Of a DNA stretch of 64,000 bases, positions 8,352 to 17,396 are shown in pieces (within the stretch, counting starts at the first letter, position 1; each line of letters opens with the position of its first letter). This stretch comes from CAWCAL01 sp963695075 (GTDB lineage: Bacteria; Actinomycetota; Acidimicrobiia; Acidimicrobiales; CAWCAL01). A model generated the notes under the pieces. That model was not told the DNA's origin, did not search any database, and saw only the letters and a program-made list of their open reading frames with translations. The translations under genes were made by a program, and so were the position numbers. The DNA lies in the NCBI GenBank assembly GCA_963695075.1, contig CAVOFR010000008.1, forward strand, positions 586,090-650,089. Reading direction: 5' to 3'.

Positions 8352-9821
8352 ATGATCGCCGTGACCAGCGACGACACCAGCACGCTTGCCCTTTTCTCCG
8401 ACGAGATCCCGTCGTGGACCCACGAGGCCGATGTGGTGATCGTGGGGCACGGCGGGGCGGGTGCCTCGGCGGCCATCGAGTCGGCTCGAGCCGGAGCGGA
8501 CACCCTCGTGCTCGAACGCATGACCCGTGGAGGTGGAACCACCGCCAACTCGACGGGCGTCGTCTATTTCGGGGGTGGAACGAGCGTCCAGAAAGCGTGC
8601 GGGTTCGAGGACTCGGTGGCGGAGATGATCAAGCATGTTCGTCTCGCCGCGGGTCGCGTCGCCGACGAAGAGAAGGTCCGGCTCTACTGCGAGCAGAGCG
8701 TGGAACACTTCGACTGGATGGTCGACCTGGGAGTTCCGTTCAAGAACGCGTTCTTCGCGGAGAAGACCACACATCCCATGGGGGACGAGTCCCTCTTCTA
8801 CAGCGGGAACGAGCTCGTCGACGGATTCATCCAGCATGCAGCCCCGGCGCCTCGGGGTCACAAGCCAGCCCGGCCCGGTGAGGTCGGCGGATTCCTGGCT
8901 GAGTTCCTGCTGCGCGGCAGTGTGGAAGCCGGAGCGCGAATCCTCAACGAATGCCGCGTGCAGCGGCTGGTGATCGACCGTCACCGTCGGGTGGTGGGTC
9001 TCACAGCGGACCTGGACGGCGACCAGATCCGTGTGCGGGCCCGGAACGCCGTCATTCTCGCCGCTGGGGGGTTCGTGATGAACAAGGAGATGCTCGCCCA
9101 GCACGCCCCTGACCTCCTCGCCGGCAACTGGGAAGCTGCAACGCCGACCGACGATGGGCTCGGAATCCGTATCGGAGTCGGAGCGGGCGGAGCGGTGATG
9201 AACATGTCAGAGGGGCTCGTCATCAATGCGATCTACCCCCCGGCGTCACATTGCAAGGGCATCCTCGTGAACGAACAGGGCCAGAGATTCGTCAACGAAG
9301 ACGCCTACGTGGGGCGATTCAGCGATGCGATGTTGGGACAGTCCGGTGGGCGTGCCTATCTCATCCTCGATGATGAGATCCACGGACCGACCCAGGCGTT
9401 CCACCAGGTTGCCGCAGTCGCGGCGACGATCGACGAGCTGGGGGATGTTCTCGGGATGCCGCCCGGCCAGCTCGGCCGCACCGTCGATGCCTACAACGCG
9501 TTCGCCGCGGCGGGCGAGGACCCCCTGTTCCACAAGGCGGCCGACTATCTCCGACCCCTCGACGAGGGGCCGTTCGGCGCGCTGGACTGCACGGTCGACG
9601 GCTCGGTCTACGCGGTGCTGACCCTCGGCGGGCTGCACACGCGCGCATCGGGCGCGGTCGTCGGGATCGACGGAGAGGTCGTGCCCGGGCTCTTCGCCGC
9701 GGGCAGGGTCGCCGCGGGGCTGCCGCTCGAAGGTCGCACCTACGCCAGCGGGCTCAGCATCGGCGACGCGACGTTCTTCGGTCGCGTGGCGGGGAGGAAC
9801 GCGGCGGCGCTCGGTCGGTAG
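8352..9821 (+). CDS. FAD-dependent oxidoreductase (fumarate reductase / ketosteroid dehydrogenase type)
   Basis: 489 residues. The N-terminal FAD-binding motif is 'ADVVIVGHGGAGASAAIESARAGADTLVLER' and the C-terminal signature 'GRTYASGLSIGDATFFGRVAGRNAA' is typical of the flavoprotein group that includes fumarate reductase, urocanate reductase and 3-ketosteroid dehydrogenases. Such enzymes oxidise or reduce a C-C bond next to a carbonyl or carboxylate. No signal peptide or heme domain is seen, so it is likely cytoplasmic. It is divergent from the TetR/GRE operon and shares the palindrome at 8291, so it may be part of the same pathway. Start taken at the first ATG; a GTG nine bases later is possible. 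Confidence 0.88.
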   Translation: MIAVTSDDTSTLALFSDEIPSWTHEADVVIVGHGGAGASAAIESARAGADTLVLERMTRGGGTTANSTGVVYFGGGTSVQKACGFEDSVAEMIKHVRLAAGRVADEEKVRLYCEQSVEHFDWMVDLGVPFKNAFFAEKTTHPMGDESLFYSGNELVDGFIQHAAPAPRGHKPARPGEVGGFLAEFLLRGSVEAGARILNECRVQRLVIDRHRRVVGLTADLDGDQIRVRARNAVILAAGGFVMNKEMLAQHAPDLLAGNWEAATPTDDGLGIRIGVGAGGAVMNMSEGLVINAIYPPASHCKGILVNEQGQRFVNEDAYVGRFSDAMLGQSGGRAYLILDDEIHGPTQAFHQVAAVAATIDELGDVLGMPPGQLGRTVDAYNAFAAAGEDPLFHKAADYLRPLDEGPFGALDCTVDGSVYAVLTLGGLHTRASGAVVGIDGEVVPGLFAAGRVAAGLPLEGRTYASGLSIGDATFFGRVAGRNAAALGR

Positions 9822-9871
9822 CCCTCGTGCCCGAAATCCCCCACAGGAGTCGGGACGCTGCTCGATCGGGG

Positions 9872-11092
9872 CTACCGGGCCGACTCCGGTAGGGGTATGT
9901 AGTCCGCCAGGTGATCGAGGTCATCGGCACCGGCCGCGACGCCACGGGCCACGACCATCCGCTGCACCTGGTTCGTGCCCTCGTAGATCTGGGTGATCTT
10001 CGCGTCGCGCATGTATTTCTCGACCGGATAGTCGCGCATGTATCCGTTGCCACCGAACACCTGCACGGCGTCGGTCGTGACCTCCATTGCAACGTCGGTG
10101 GCGAAGCACTTGGCCATCGCCGCGAACCGGCCGGCCTGAGAGGTCCCGGCGTCAGCGTGACGAGCCGCCTCGTAGACGAGTTGTCGGGCCGCCTCGACCT
10201 TCATCGCCATGTCGGCCAGCATCTGCTGGACCATCTGGTGGCTGGCGATCGGCCGGCCGAACTGCTCACGCTGGGTCGCGTAGAGGGTCGCGAAGTCGAG
10301 GGCCCCCTGGGCACAGCCGATCCCCTGAGCGGCGATGCCGGGCCGAGCCCGATCGAGCGTCATCATCGCATGCTTGAACCCGTGACCCGGCTCGGCCCCT
10401 ATCAACCGCTCGGCCGGGATCCGGAGGTTCTCGAGCTCCAGTTCGACCACCGGGATGGCCCTGATGCCCATCTTGTCCTCGTGCTTGCCGATGCGCAGGC
10501 CAGGGTCGTCCTTGCGGACCACGAATCCGCTGATACCCCGCGACCCGGCCTCGGGGTCGGTGACCGCGAAGAGCGTCGTGATGCTGGCGACGCTGCCGTT
10601 CGTGTTCCATTTCTTGTGGCCGTTGATGGTCCACTGGTCGCCATCCAGGACCGCGCTGGCCTTCATCGAAGCAGGGTCCGACCCGGCATCGCGCTCGGAG
10701 AGGCCGAAGGACACGAGATCCTCGCCGGCCGCGACGGCCGGCAGGTACTCCTGCTTCTGCGCCTCGGTACCGCCGATCAGGACCGGAAAGCTACCGAGGG
10801 CGTTCACCGCGAATCCGACCCCCACACCGCCGCATGCTCGCGACAGCTCCTCGACGACGAGGCACAGATCGAGCACCGAGCCGCTGGCCCCGCCGTACTC
10901 GGGCGGGATGAACACACCGAACAGGCCGGCATCCCTGATGGAACGCTGCACATCCCACGGGTACTCCTGCAATCGGTCATGGCGCCACGCCACCGGCCTC
11001 ACGTGGGCGTCGGCCACCTCCCGGGCGCGATCCCGCCACTGGAGGCTCCTCGAGGAAAGCGACACGTGTTGAGATGGCGATGCGATGTCCAT
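9872..11092 (-). CDS. Acyl-CoA dehydrogenase
   Basis: About 406 residues from the ATG at 11092 (an upstream GTG at 11128 would add 12). All three acyl-CoA dehydrogenase domains are visible: 'VSFGLSERDAGSDPASMKASAVLDG' in the beta domain, 'GIAAQGIGCAQGALDFATLYATQREQFGRPI' and the C-terminal 'MRDAKITQIYEGTNQVQRMVVARG', which retains the catalytic glutamate of the common 'YEGTNQ' motif. Unlike the acyl-CoA dehydrogenase at 453, it looks canonical. Monocistronic on the minus strand; converges with the flavoprotein and diverges from the hydrolase at 11156. Confidence 0.92.
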   Translation of the reverse strand: MDIASPSQHVSLSSRSLQWRDRAREVADAHVRPVAWRHDRLQEYPWDVQRSIRDAGLFGVFIPPEYGGASGSVLDLCLVVEELSRACGGVGVGFAVNALGSFPVLIGGTEAQKQEYLPAVAAGEDLVSFGLSERDAGSDPASMKASAVLDGDQWTINGHKKWNTNGSVASITTLFAVTDPEAGSRGISGFVVRKDDPGLRIGKHEDKMGIRAIPVVELELENLRIPAERLIGAEPGHGFKHAMMTLDRARPGIAAQGIGCAQGALDFATLYATQREQFGRPIASHQMVQQMLADMAMKVEAARQLVYEAARHADAGTSQAGRFAAMAKCFATDVAMEVTTDAVQVFGGNGYMRDYPVEKYMRDAKITQIYEGTNQVQRMVVARGVAAGADDLDHLADYIPLPESAR

Positions 11093-11155
11093 GGAGGTCA
11101 GAGAGTACCGAGTCGCCCGCGAGGCCACCCCACCCGGTCGGTCGCTTCCCGCTGG

Positions 11156-12082
11156 GTGTTGCGTGCCATCCCTTATTGTTCACTCATCGCCACGAAACGG
11201 ATCGACGTCGAGTTCAAGGGCCATGGTGGCCTGACCCTTCGGGGCTGGCTGTACCGGCCGGACCGAGACGGCCCTGCACCCGGCGTGGTGATGGCGCACG
11301 GCTTGTCGGCCGTGAAGGAACACGGCCTCGACGACTACGCCGTCCTGTTTCGTGAAGCCGGCATGGCGGTGCTCGTATACGACCACCGCAACCTCGGCGC
11401 CAGCGATGGCGAGCCGCGGCAGGTGGTCAACCCCTGGGCCCAGACTCGCGACTTCCGCTACGCCCGAGCGTGGCTCGCCGACCGTTCAGAGGTGGATCCT
11501 CTCCGGATTGCGCTCTGGGGTAGCAGCTTCAGCTCCAGTGAGGTGGTGGTACTCGCGGCCATCGACGGTGGCGTCGCCGCCGTCGTCGCGAACGTACCGT
11601 TCTGCGGGTTCGGCGGGGACGTGGACGAGGGAGCCTTCGGGGCCATGCGGTCGGCCCTGGATGACGAAACCGGCTCCGGCCCAGCCGACGCAGGCGAGGT
11701 GGCCGAGCCGGTTGCCGTGATCGACGAGCCGGGCTCGGAGGTGCAGGTCCTGTTCCCCGGTCCCGAGGCAGCCGCGTTCTTCGCCCGCCCGGACGCCCGG
11801 CGGTGGGTCAACCGCGTGTCGATGCAGAGCGCGTTCACGGGTACGCCGATGTGGGACCCCGGTCCGGCCTATGCCCACCTGGAGGCGCCGCTCCTGATGG
11901 TGGTGGCTGCCGGCGACGAGCTGGCGCCTGCCGAGCTGGCGGAGACGGTTTCCGAACGGGTTCCCGCCCCCAAGCGCCTCGAGCTCGTTCCGACCAGCCA
12001 CTTCGAGGCGTACTCCGGCCCGGCCTTCGAGCGGGGTTCCACGGCGATGCTCGAGTTTCTGACCGAGCACCTCGACCTCTGA
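11156..12082 (+). CDS. Alpha/beta hydrolase
   Basis: About 308 residues if the GTG at 11156 is used; no clear ribosome binding site decides the start, and the frame remains open far upstream as an antisense shadow of the acyl-CoA dehydrogenase. The fold is shown by 'GVVMAHGLSAVKEHGLDDYAVLFREAGMAVLVYDHRNLGASDG' (oxyanion region), the nucleophile elbow 'ALWGSSFSSSE' with serine, and the late 'MVVAAGDELAP...' and 'SHFEAYSG' regions supplying Asp and His. This is the DUF1749/dienelactone-hydrolase-like group ('FKGHGGLTLRGWLYRPD'). Substrate unknown. The 3' end stops 10 bases before the converging F420-type gene. Confidence 0.83.
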   Translation: MLRAIPYCSLIATKRIDVEFKGHGGLTLRGWLYRPDRDGPAPGVVMAHGLSAVKEHGLDDYAVLFREAGMAVLVYDHRNLGASDGEPRQVVNPWAQTRDFRYARAWLADRSEVDPLRIALWGSSFSSSEVVVLAAIDGGVAAVVANVPFCGFGGDVDEGAFGAMRSALDDETGSGPADAGEVAEPVAVIDEPGSEVQVLFPGPEAAAFFARPDARRWVNRVSMQSAFTGTPMWDPGPAYAHLEAPLLMVVAAGDELAPAELAETVSERVPAPKRLELVPTSHFEAYSGPAFERGSTAMLEFLTEHLDL

Positions 12083-12091
12083 TACGTCGAC

Positions 12092-12562
12092 TCACGAGCC
12101 TTGCCGCGGCTCCAGGATCACGACTGCGGTCCGGGTCGAGCGGCGCGCCGCATAAGCGTCGAGATCCTTGTCGATCTCCCGCCACCGCGACCACAGACGC
12201 TCCCGCTCGGTGCCTTCGGCGGCCCGACCGACGACCTGGCGCCCTCCACCGGCAAGGTCGACCTCCACCTCGGGGTGAGCCTGCATGTTCAACCACCACC
12301 CCGGCTCGCCTTCCCCCCAGCCGTTCATGGCCATGGTGACGAGGTTCGGGCCGTCCTCGAAGTAGCCGACCATCACACTTCGTTCCTGGCCGGTCCTGCG
12401 TCCGATGGTGGTGAGCCGCATCGCGCCCCAGCCGTCCGGCTTCGGCTGCCACAGACCCACGCGCCCGCCCGTGAGCCGGTACACCCCCCGATGGACGAAC
12501 CAGGCCAGGCGGATGAACCAGCGGGGAGGTAGTCGCGGTTGTTTGCCGGTCGGCTCGGACAT
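12092..12562 (-). CDS. Deazaflavin (F420)-dependent nitroreductase family protein
   Basis: 156 residues from the ATG at 12562. Features of the Ddn/DUF385 split-barrel family: 'MRLTTIGRRTGQERSVMVGYFEDGPNLVTMAMNGWGEGEPGWWLNMQAHPEVEVDLAGG'. Members bind F420 or heme or quinone-like cofactors and reduce nitro- and quinone compounds; the family is concentrated in Actinobacteria. A longer upstream open frame exists but the conserved domain begins after this ATG. Converges with the hydrolase. Confidence 0.85.
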   Translation of the reverse strand: MSEPTGKQPRLPPRWFIRLAWFVHRGVYRLTGGRVGLWQPKPDGWGAMRLTTIGRRTGQERSVMVGYFEDGPNLVTMAMNGWGEGEPGWWLNMQAHPEVEVDLAGGGRQVVGRAAEGTERERLWSRWREIDKDLDAYAARRSTRTAVVILEPRQGS

Positions 12563-12709
12563 GCATACATCTCGCTGGAGTGGCGGCTTAGGCCGCGACG
12601 CTACCCGACGCCGGCAGAGCCATGTCCTGCCAGGCTCAAAGACACACCGGTCCTCCGCTAGCGTCCCTGGCTGCGGGAGCTGCCCGCCACGAGTCCCCAG
12701 GAGAACGTC

Positions 12710-13351
12710 ATGTCGAAACACGAGCGAACGACACTCCGTATCGCAGCGACCCTGCTGGCCGCCGGCGCGTTACTGCTGCCGGCGTGCTCGTCCGATGATG
12801 AGGGCGGTACCGAAACCAGCAACGCCGGCAGCGGCGACGAGGGCAGCGACAGCGACACGGGCGGGGTCGTGGATGGCTCCGCCGAGGACAGCGGCGAAAC
12901 CGCCGCTGCGGTGACCTGTCAGGACATGCTCACCCAGGCGGAGGTCGAGGGCCTCTTCGGTGAGCCGGCGATACTCGAGGATGCCGACGCCATCAGCAAC
13001 AACGAGGAGCTCGGCCAGACCACCTGCACGTGGTCGACGGTGGAGGATGACGAGAACGTCGATGACCTCGCCGTGCAGCTCGTGGTGCTGCAGTACTACG
13101 ACGGGTCCGGGATGAGCGGCAGGAACTTCTACGACCCTGAGCTGCAGTACCCCGATTCAGAACCATTGGACCTAGGCGACGACGCATTCATCGACACCGA
13201 AGGGGGAATCGACATCGGCTTCGTCGAGGGTGATACGGCCGGGTTCCTCACCTGGACGGTGATCGACATGGGCGGTGGTGAGCTGGATCAGATGGCGATG
13301 ACCGACACCGTGATCGAACTGGCCCGCTCCTTCCACGACCGGGTTGCCTGA
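12710..13351 (+). CDS. Putative lipoprotein with DUF3558-like domain
   Basis: 213 residues. A signal peptide with lipobox ends 'LLAAGALLLPACSSDDEG', so Cys26 is the likely lipidated residue. A long acidic, Ser/Gly-rich linker (residues 28-65) leads to a compact domain beginning 'CQDMLTQAEVEGLFGEPAIL' and containing 'TCTWSTVED'; this pattern resembles the DUF3558 lipoproteins of Actinobacteria. Exported and anchored on the outer face of the membrane. SD 'AGGAGAACGTC' precedes the ATG. Function unknown. Confidence 0.75.
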   Translation: MSKHERTTLRIAATLLAAGALLLPACSSDDEGGTETSNAGSGDEGSDSDTGGVVDGSAEDSGETAAAVTCQDMLTQAEVEGLFGEPAILEDADAISNNEELGQTTCTWSTVEDDENVDDLAVQLVVLQYYDGSGMSGRNFYDPELQYPDSEPLDLGDDAFIDTEGGIDIGFVEGDTAGFLTWTVIDMGGGELDQMAMTDTVIELARSFHDRVA

Positions 13352-13463
13352 CCAACACCGACGGAGCGACAGGACTTGCACGAGAGTCTCCGGTGGGCGG
13401 AGCAACCAGGCATCGACAGGTCGGGGTTCCTCCGCGACGCCCTTCACCGACAGCTCGCCCGCT

Positions 13464-14096
13464 GTGGTTGAGCGAGGAGAGGACGAGTTCCGGGTTCATC
13501 GCGTGAACCGGGCCGAAGCGGGTCGGGTCGTGCCTTGTTTGGTGCGGTCGTTCTGGACGTTCCCCGAGACTTGTCACCTGCTACCCCGGGAACGGGTACG
13601 CCACCGCGTGCTTCCCCGCTACCTCGGTTCCGACGCGCATGACTCTGCTCGATTCGGGGGGCTCCATGCAGCGAGCGCCAACGGAGGCGTCGTGGGAGCA
13701 GCAGCGTGGTTGCCACCTGGCGCATATCCCATCTCGGTCTGGCGCCAGATCGTCGAAGGGGCGCGCCTGCTACCGATCGCCCCATGGGGCTTGGGGGCAT
13801 TGCGTGAGGCCCGGAAGGGGCAGGCCGCGAACCGGGAGCGCCATGCCCCATGCCCACGCCACTATTGGCTCAGAGCGATCGGTGTGGACCCAAGCCGGCA
13901 GGGACAGGGAGTCGGAACCGCGTTGCTACGGTCGATGCTCGAGCGTGCCGACGCCCAAGGCAGCGGCTGCTTCCTGTTCACCGCAACCGAGCGCAACGTC
14001 CGCTGGTACGAGGCGGTCGGGTTCACCGCCGTGTCCACCTACCACCCCACCCCCACGTGGCCCCAGGTGTGCGCCATGTGGCGCGACGCATCCTGA
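13464..14096 (+). CDS. GNAT family N-acetyltransferase
   Basis: About 210 residues from the GTG at 13464; GTG 13503 is another possible start, and the frame is open back to 13344. The acetyl-CoA binding motif A is clear: 'HYWLRAIGVDPSRQGQGVGTALLRSMLERAD' followed by 'GCFLFTATERNVRWYEAVGFTAVSTYHP'. The N-terminal half ('PCLVRSFWTFPETCHLLP...') resembles the part preceding the GNAT core in many actinobacterial small-molecule acetyltransferases. Substrate cannot be predicted. No operon partners on this strand. Confidence 0.85.
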   Translation: MVERGEDEFRVHRVNRAEAGRVVPCLVRSFWTFPETCHLLPRERVRHRVLPRYLGSDAHDSARFGGLHAASANGGVVGAAAWLPPGAYPISVWRQIVEGARLLPIAPWGLGALREARKGQAANRERHAPCPRHYWLRAIGVDPSRQGQGVGTALLRSMLERADAQGSGCFLFTATERNVRWYEAVGFTAVSTYHPTPTWPQVCAMWRDAS

Positions 14097-14141
14097 TCCC
14101 AGCCGGCCAACCACCTTCCGGCGCGGATGCTCTCCCGTACC

Positions 14142-14906
14142 TCAGTGCCCGGACGTGGAGAGGTGCTGGTAGTCCTTGGAAGACGACCAGGTGCCGCCCC
14201 ATCCCCAGCCACCGGCCGCGAAGGCCCGGACGGGTACCGATGACGCGGTCAGCATTCCGGGCCGAACCGGGGTGCGGGCCACGTACGGTGCCGCGGCGGG
14301 GGGTTCGAACGACGATCCGCTCACCCAGGGGTTCTCGCGTGGGTTGATGTCGATCGCCCGGCCGTACGCGTGCTCGGACCACCTCGTGGTGCCCGCCACG
14401 CGTCGGCAGTTGAACGCCGAGGTGTTGTCCGCCTCCATCGACGCCTCGTCGCTGCCGCCGAAATCGTCCACGAGGCGCATCGAGCGGATCGGGAAGCGCT
14501 CGTCCCACATCCTCTCGAACGCAGCGGCCACGATCCACACGGTGTCGCGGTGCACCACCAGCTCACCGAGGTGCTCCCGGCCGTCGAAGCCCATGTGGGA
14601 GACCTTCACATGGACAAGGGAGGACAGGGGCACCGGACAACCGGAGCGGTACGACGACGGCGTCATGCGGGCGGCGAGGCCCGAACCGATCCGTGCGGCG
14701 GTGAAGCGGAAGCGATCACGGCGGGCCACCTCCTCCCAATAGCGGGTCGCAACCGCAGCTGCCTCCGAGAGCTGCGGCTCCGCCAGCGGCGCATTGCCCT
14801 GGGCGACCCACCAGGCCTGGAACTGCGCCGGCGTGCATGCGCTCAGCACGGCGGCGAAGGCGATGAGGAGGAGTGGCAGCAACCGGGTTCTCATTCGAAT
14901 CATCAT
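14142..14906 (-). CDS. M15 family D-Ala-D-Ala carboxypeptidase-like lipoprotein
   Basis: 254 residues. A signal peptide with lipobox 'AAVLSACTPAQ' suggests membrane anchoring. The C-terminal half carries the M15 zinc-peptidase motifs: 'TRWSEHAYGRAIDINPRENP' (S-x-H-x6-D zinc ligands) and the final 'WSSSKDYQHLSTSGH' with the third His. M15 enzymes cut D-Ala-containing peptides of peptidoglycan. The N-terminal ~90 residues are not recognised. Likely extracytoplasmic cell wall enzyme. Confidence 0.82.
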   Translation of the reverse strand: MMIRMRTRLLPLLLIAFAAVLSACTPAQFQAWWVAQGNAPLAEPQLSEAAAVATRYWEEVARRDRFRFTAARIGSGLAARMTPSSYRSGCPVPLSSLVHVKVSHMGFDGREHLGELVVHRDTVWIVAAAFERMWDERFPIRSMRLVDDFGGSDEASMEADNTSAFNCRRVAGTTRWSEHAYGRAIDINPRENPWVSGSSFEPPAAAPYVARTPVRPGMLTASSVPVRAFAAGGWGWGGTWSSSKDYQHLSTSGH

Positions 14907-14935
14907 CCCTCACCCGGCGAGCCGGCGCAGTCGTT

Positions 14936-15206
14936 CGATGCCGACCCGTCAGATCTCGACGTGGAGTAACAAGTTCCTCCGGTCCGAGCGCGGCGACAAC
15001 TGGTACCCGCCCTACATCCACGAGATGGACAACCCGTCCGAGCTCTGGCTCAAGAGTGATCACGAGCACGATCTCGCGTTCCGGCCCCTCGAGTCGGAAC
15101 TGCACGAGGGTACGGTGACGCCATCTACACCCAGACCGGGCCCTTCCAGCACCAAGCCCCCGAGCCGGTCTCGCTCGACTACGCCATGAGCGCACGACTC
15201 GGATAG
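14936..15206 (+). pseudogene. Frameshifted fragment of an unidentified gene
   Basis: Protein-like sequence runs in one frame ('STWSNKFLRSERGDNWYPPYIHEMDNPSELWLKSDHEHDLAFRPLESELHEG') and continues near 15112 in another frame ('DAIYTQTGPFQHQAPEPVSLDYAMSARLG', stop at 15204-15206). A one- or two-base indel would rejoin them. No credible start. This reads as a gene remnant; I do not recognise the family. Confidence 0.5.
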
Positions 15207-15248
15207 GGGCCAACCGACCCGATCAGTTGACGCCGCGAAGGAGCCACC

Positions 15249-15370
15249 GTGTCAGAGAGCATCGCCGAGATCCTGACGTACGCGATCGCTGTCGCGATCA
15301 GTCCGGTCCCGATCATCGCGGTGATCCTGATGCTGTTCTCGGCTCGCGCCAAGGTGAACGGGCCCATGTT
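15249..15370 (+). pseudogene. Truncated GAP-family membrane protein (5' end only)
   Basis: A good ribosome binding site (GAAGGAG) precedes a GTG. The first ~38 residues, 'MSESIAEILTYAIAVAISPVPIIAVILMLFSARAKVNGP', are the first transmembrane segment of GAP/Sap-type (LysE-like) transporters of Actinobacteria. Homology ends abruptly near 15364 and the frame stops at 15431 after unrelated residues. It has been cut by a recombination event. Confidence 0.7.
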
Positions 15371-15409
15371 TTCACGGTTGAACAGCACACCATTGCCGCT
15401 CTCGCTCAT
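15364..15409 (-). pseudogene. Truncated 5' end of an unidentified gene, head to head with the GAP fragment
   Basis: On the minus strand a GAGGAGC ribosome binding site sits 6 bases before an ATG at 15409, starting 'MSESGNGVLFNRENMGP'. This N-terminus runs straight into the antisense of the GAP fragment near 15364. Two gene starts thus meet at one junction. The product is not recognised. Confidence 0.35.
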
Positions 15410-15639
15410 CTCGTGCTCCTCAGATCGGTGACTTGCTGCGGGCGCTCGTCGTCAGGTCGAGACGCGGCGCGACCCAGAGGCTGCGTCGCTTCCGGCGACG
15501 GCGGGTGCGCCGGCCGTCACCAATCCTGTTGACAACCGCTGACAGACCCGGGATTGGGGCCCCAAACCGCGGCTTGCGTAGGCGTCTCCCTGCGTCGGAG
15601 GAGGCGACTCACCAGGCAGCGTTGACGGGCGAGTAATAG

Positions 15640-16025
15640 GTGGCTCCCGACCTGTGACGCGAATCACGAGCTCCGCCAGGGTGCGACCGGTGGCGAGCCG
15701 GTGCACTACGGGTAGGCGGTCGGCGGCATCGGCGGCCATGGTCCCGGTCCGGCGACGGGCTAGAGCGTCGCTGATGTAATCGAGGTCGAACCGCTGCGCT
15801 TCGGGGGTTTGATGGGCTTCGTCGTCGGTATCGGCGATGGTGCCGTCGATGATGTAGAGCCGGTCGGCGTCACGTCCCCGGGTGATGGCGACGTATCCCT
15901 CTTCGAACCCGGACAGGTCCGTCGGGTGGTAGCGGGCGGTTCCCTGGGTGATGCCCTGGACGCCGTAGCTCCTGCGGGCGTAGCCGTGCTCGAGACGTCC
16001 CGCCGCCAGGTACGGCTTGTCGAGG
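15640..16025 (-). pseudogene. Remnant of MobF relaxase C-terminal region
   Basis: A stretch within a longer minus-strand frame matches the relaxase at 54980-58420: 'YLAAGRLEHGYARRSYGVQGITQGTARYHPTDLSGFEEGYVAITRGRDADRLYIIDGTIADTDDEAHQTPEAQRFDLD' against its residues around 55490-55830, with 'RRRTGTMAADAADRL' further on. Identity is high but not complete, so it is a related, older copy and not a recent duplication. N-terminal relaxase and helicase domains are absent. Confidence 0.8.
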
Positions 16026-16109
16026 TAGGGATGCGTTCTGGGGTAGTCGGCCGGACTCGTCGGGTCCTGGTCCGTTGTTGCGTCGGCCAACGTGCCAGGA
16101 CACATCGCG

Positions 16110-16679
16110 TCAAGCCGTAGCTCGCGTGGGCCGGTATCGCACGGCGACTGCCCCCGACCGGAATTCCTGGCGATCCACGAGCTCGAGTTGTATGCGCTCG
16201 CGCAGACCGGCGAGCAACGTCGGCCCGTGTCCGGCGAGGACCGGCTGCACAAGGAACTCGTACTCGTCGATCAATCCCAGATCTGCCAACGCCAGGGGGA
16301 GCGTCACGCCTCCCACGAACAGGCCCTCGCCTGGCTGCTGCTTGAGCCGCTGAACCGCTTGCCCCACGTCGCCCTGCACCAGCTCGGCATTCCAATCGAC
16401 CCCGGTCAGTGTGCTCGACACGACGTACTTCTTTGCCCGGTCGATGATCTCGGCGAACGGGATTTCCCACTCATCCATCCAGTCAGGCCACGTGCCCGAG
16501 GCCGGCCGCCGCCACGCCGACTCCATCAACTCGTAGGTCACCCGGCCGAAGAGCAGGGCATCGGCTCGTTCCATCCCAGCGGTCCAGTAGCGCATCGACT
16601 GCTCATCCGGCGGGAGCCCTGCCTCGTGATGGCAGCACCCGTCGAGCGTGACGTTGATCGAGTATCGAAGTGGTCTCAT
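16110..16679 (-). CDS. Dihydrofolate reductase family protein (RibD C-terminal type)
   Basis: 189 residues from the ATG at 16679, preceded by GGAAGAG. Belongs to the RibD_C/DHFR-like group: 'MRPLRYSINVTLDGCCHHEAG', 'ALLFGRVTYELMESAW', 'KKYVVSSTL', 'LFVGGVTLPLALADLGLIDEYEFLVQPVLAGHGPTLL'. These proteins bind NADPH; most are uncharacterised and not folate enzymes. It sits inside the scarred region between two element remnants, so it may be a passenger. The frame upstream of 16679 is open but not conserved-looking. Confidence 0.88.
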   Translation of the reverse strand: MRPLRYSINVTLDGCCHHEAGLPPDEQSMRYWTAGMERADALLFGRVTYELMESAWRRPASGTWPDWMDEWEIPFAEIIDRAKKYVVSSTLTGVDWNAELVQGDVGQAVQRLKQQPGEGLFVGGVTLPLALADLGLIDEYEFLVQPVLAGHGPTLLAGLRERIQLELVDRQEFRSGAVAVRYRPTRATA

Positions 16680-17059
16680 CTTGTTGCTCTTCCTTGATGC
16701 GCGCCGCGCATTTGCCAGACCGCTGCTCAGACGACGGCCGGAGCCATTCCTTTCGGATTTCCGATCGCACCCAGTCAACACCGTCATGGTGCAGACCGAG
16801 CGCGCGACCGACCGAACAACCAAGACCGCCACGACGCTGGACTGCCCCCGAACGGTTCGACGACGCTGCCATACCTCATATCGACGGGCGCCAAGGCGCG
16901 TCCGAACCACAGAGGATCCGGCCATCGCAGCGCGTCGATTCAGGACGTCGCTCCAACCGCTCTGAGTGATCGGAGCGGTGAGGGCTGCTGGCCACGAGCG
17001 CTCGATTCCTGGTAGCCGCCGACCAACGAGGCGCGGGTGATGATGACGTGCAGTAGCGC
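16680..17059. other. Intergenic stretch with nothing recognisable
   Basis: About 380 bases between the DHFR-family gene and the small-gene remnant. Open frames on both strands have no ribosome binding site or recognisable product. It may be degraded element DNA. Confidence 0.4.
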
Positions 17060-17291
17060 GCGACAGGAGGACGGGTCCTCCCATCCGTGGCACGGTGGTG
17101 AACCGATCATCAGGGTGGTGACAACCGGGAGGAAACCTATGAACGGCGCCGACAGCGAACCAGGGAACCGATTTGGATTCCGCCGGCAGCAGCCCGATCC
17201 CCTTGACTGCCCACGTGAGGGCGCCCTGCGGGAGCCGGCGGCAGGCAGCGTCGCTGACCAGCGCTTTCGCTGGGCGCTCCCCCGGGCGTGA
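17060..17291 (+). pseudogene. Diverged copy of the small integrase-linked gene at 63134
   Basis: The region from about 17060 to 17205 parallels 63055-63200 at base level, including the ribosome binding site region ('GACAACC.GGAGG'). The reading frame from ATG 17139 begins 'MNGADSEPGNRFGFRRQQPDPL', against 'VNGADIKPGNRHGFRRQRPDPL' at 63134, then diverges after about 22 residues. With the relaxase remnant at 15640 it marks a second, mostly deleted element of the same family. Confidence 0.75.
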
Positions 17292-17396
17292 CCGCTGGTT
17301 GCCGCTCGCTACCACACGGTGCCGTGAGCAATCCGTTCGCAAGGCGACACGCCAGCGGCGACGATTCTGAGCCCCCGCCCGGGCGGGCGGGATGTT

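Noticed and set aside
9911..11155. Long plus-strand open frame before the alpha/beta hydrolase
   Set aside because: Antisense to the acyl-CoA dehydrogenase; sequence looks like a shadow without a domain.
17372..17396. Rho-independent terminator after the SnoaL gene
   Set aside because: GC-rich inverted repeat is present but no T-run follows on either strand.
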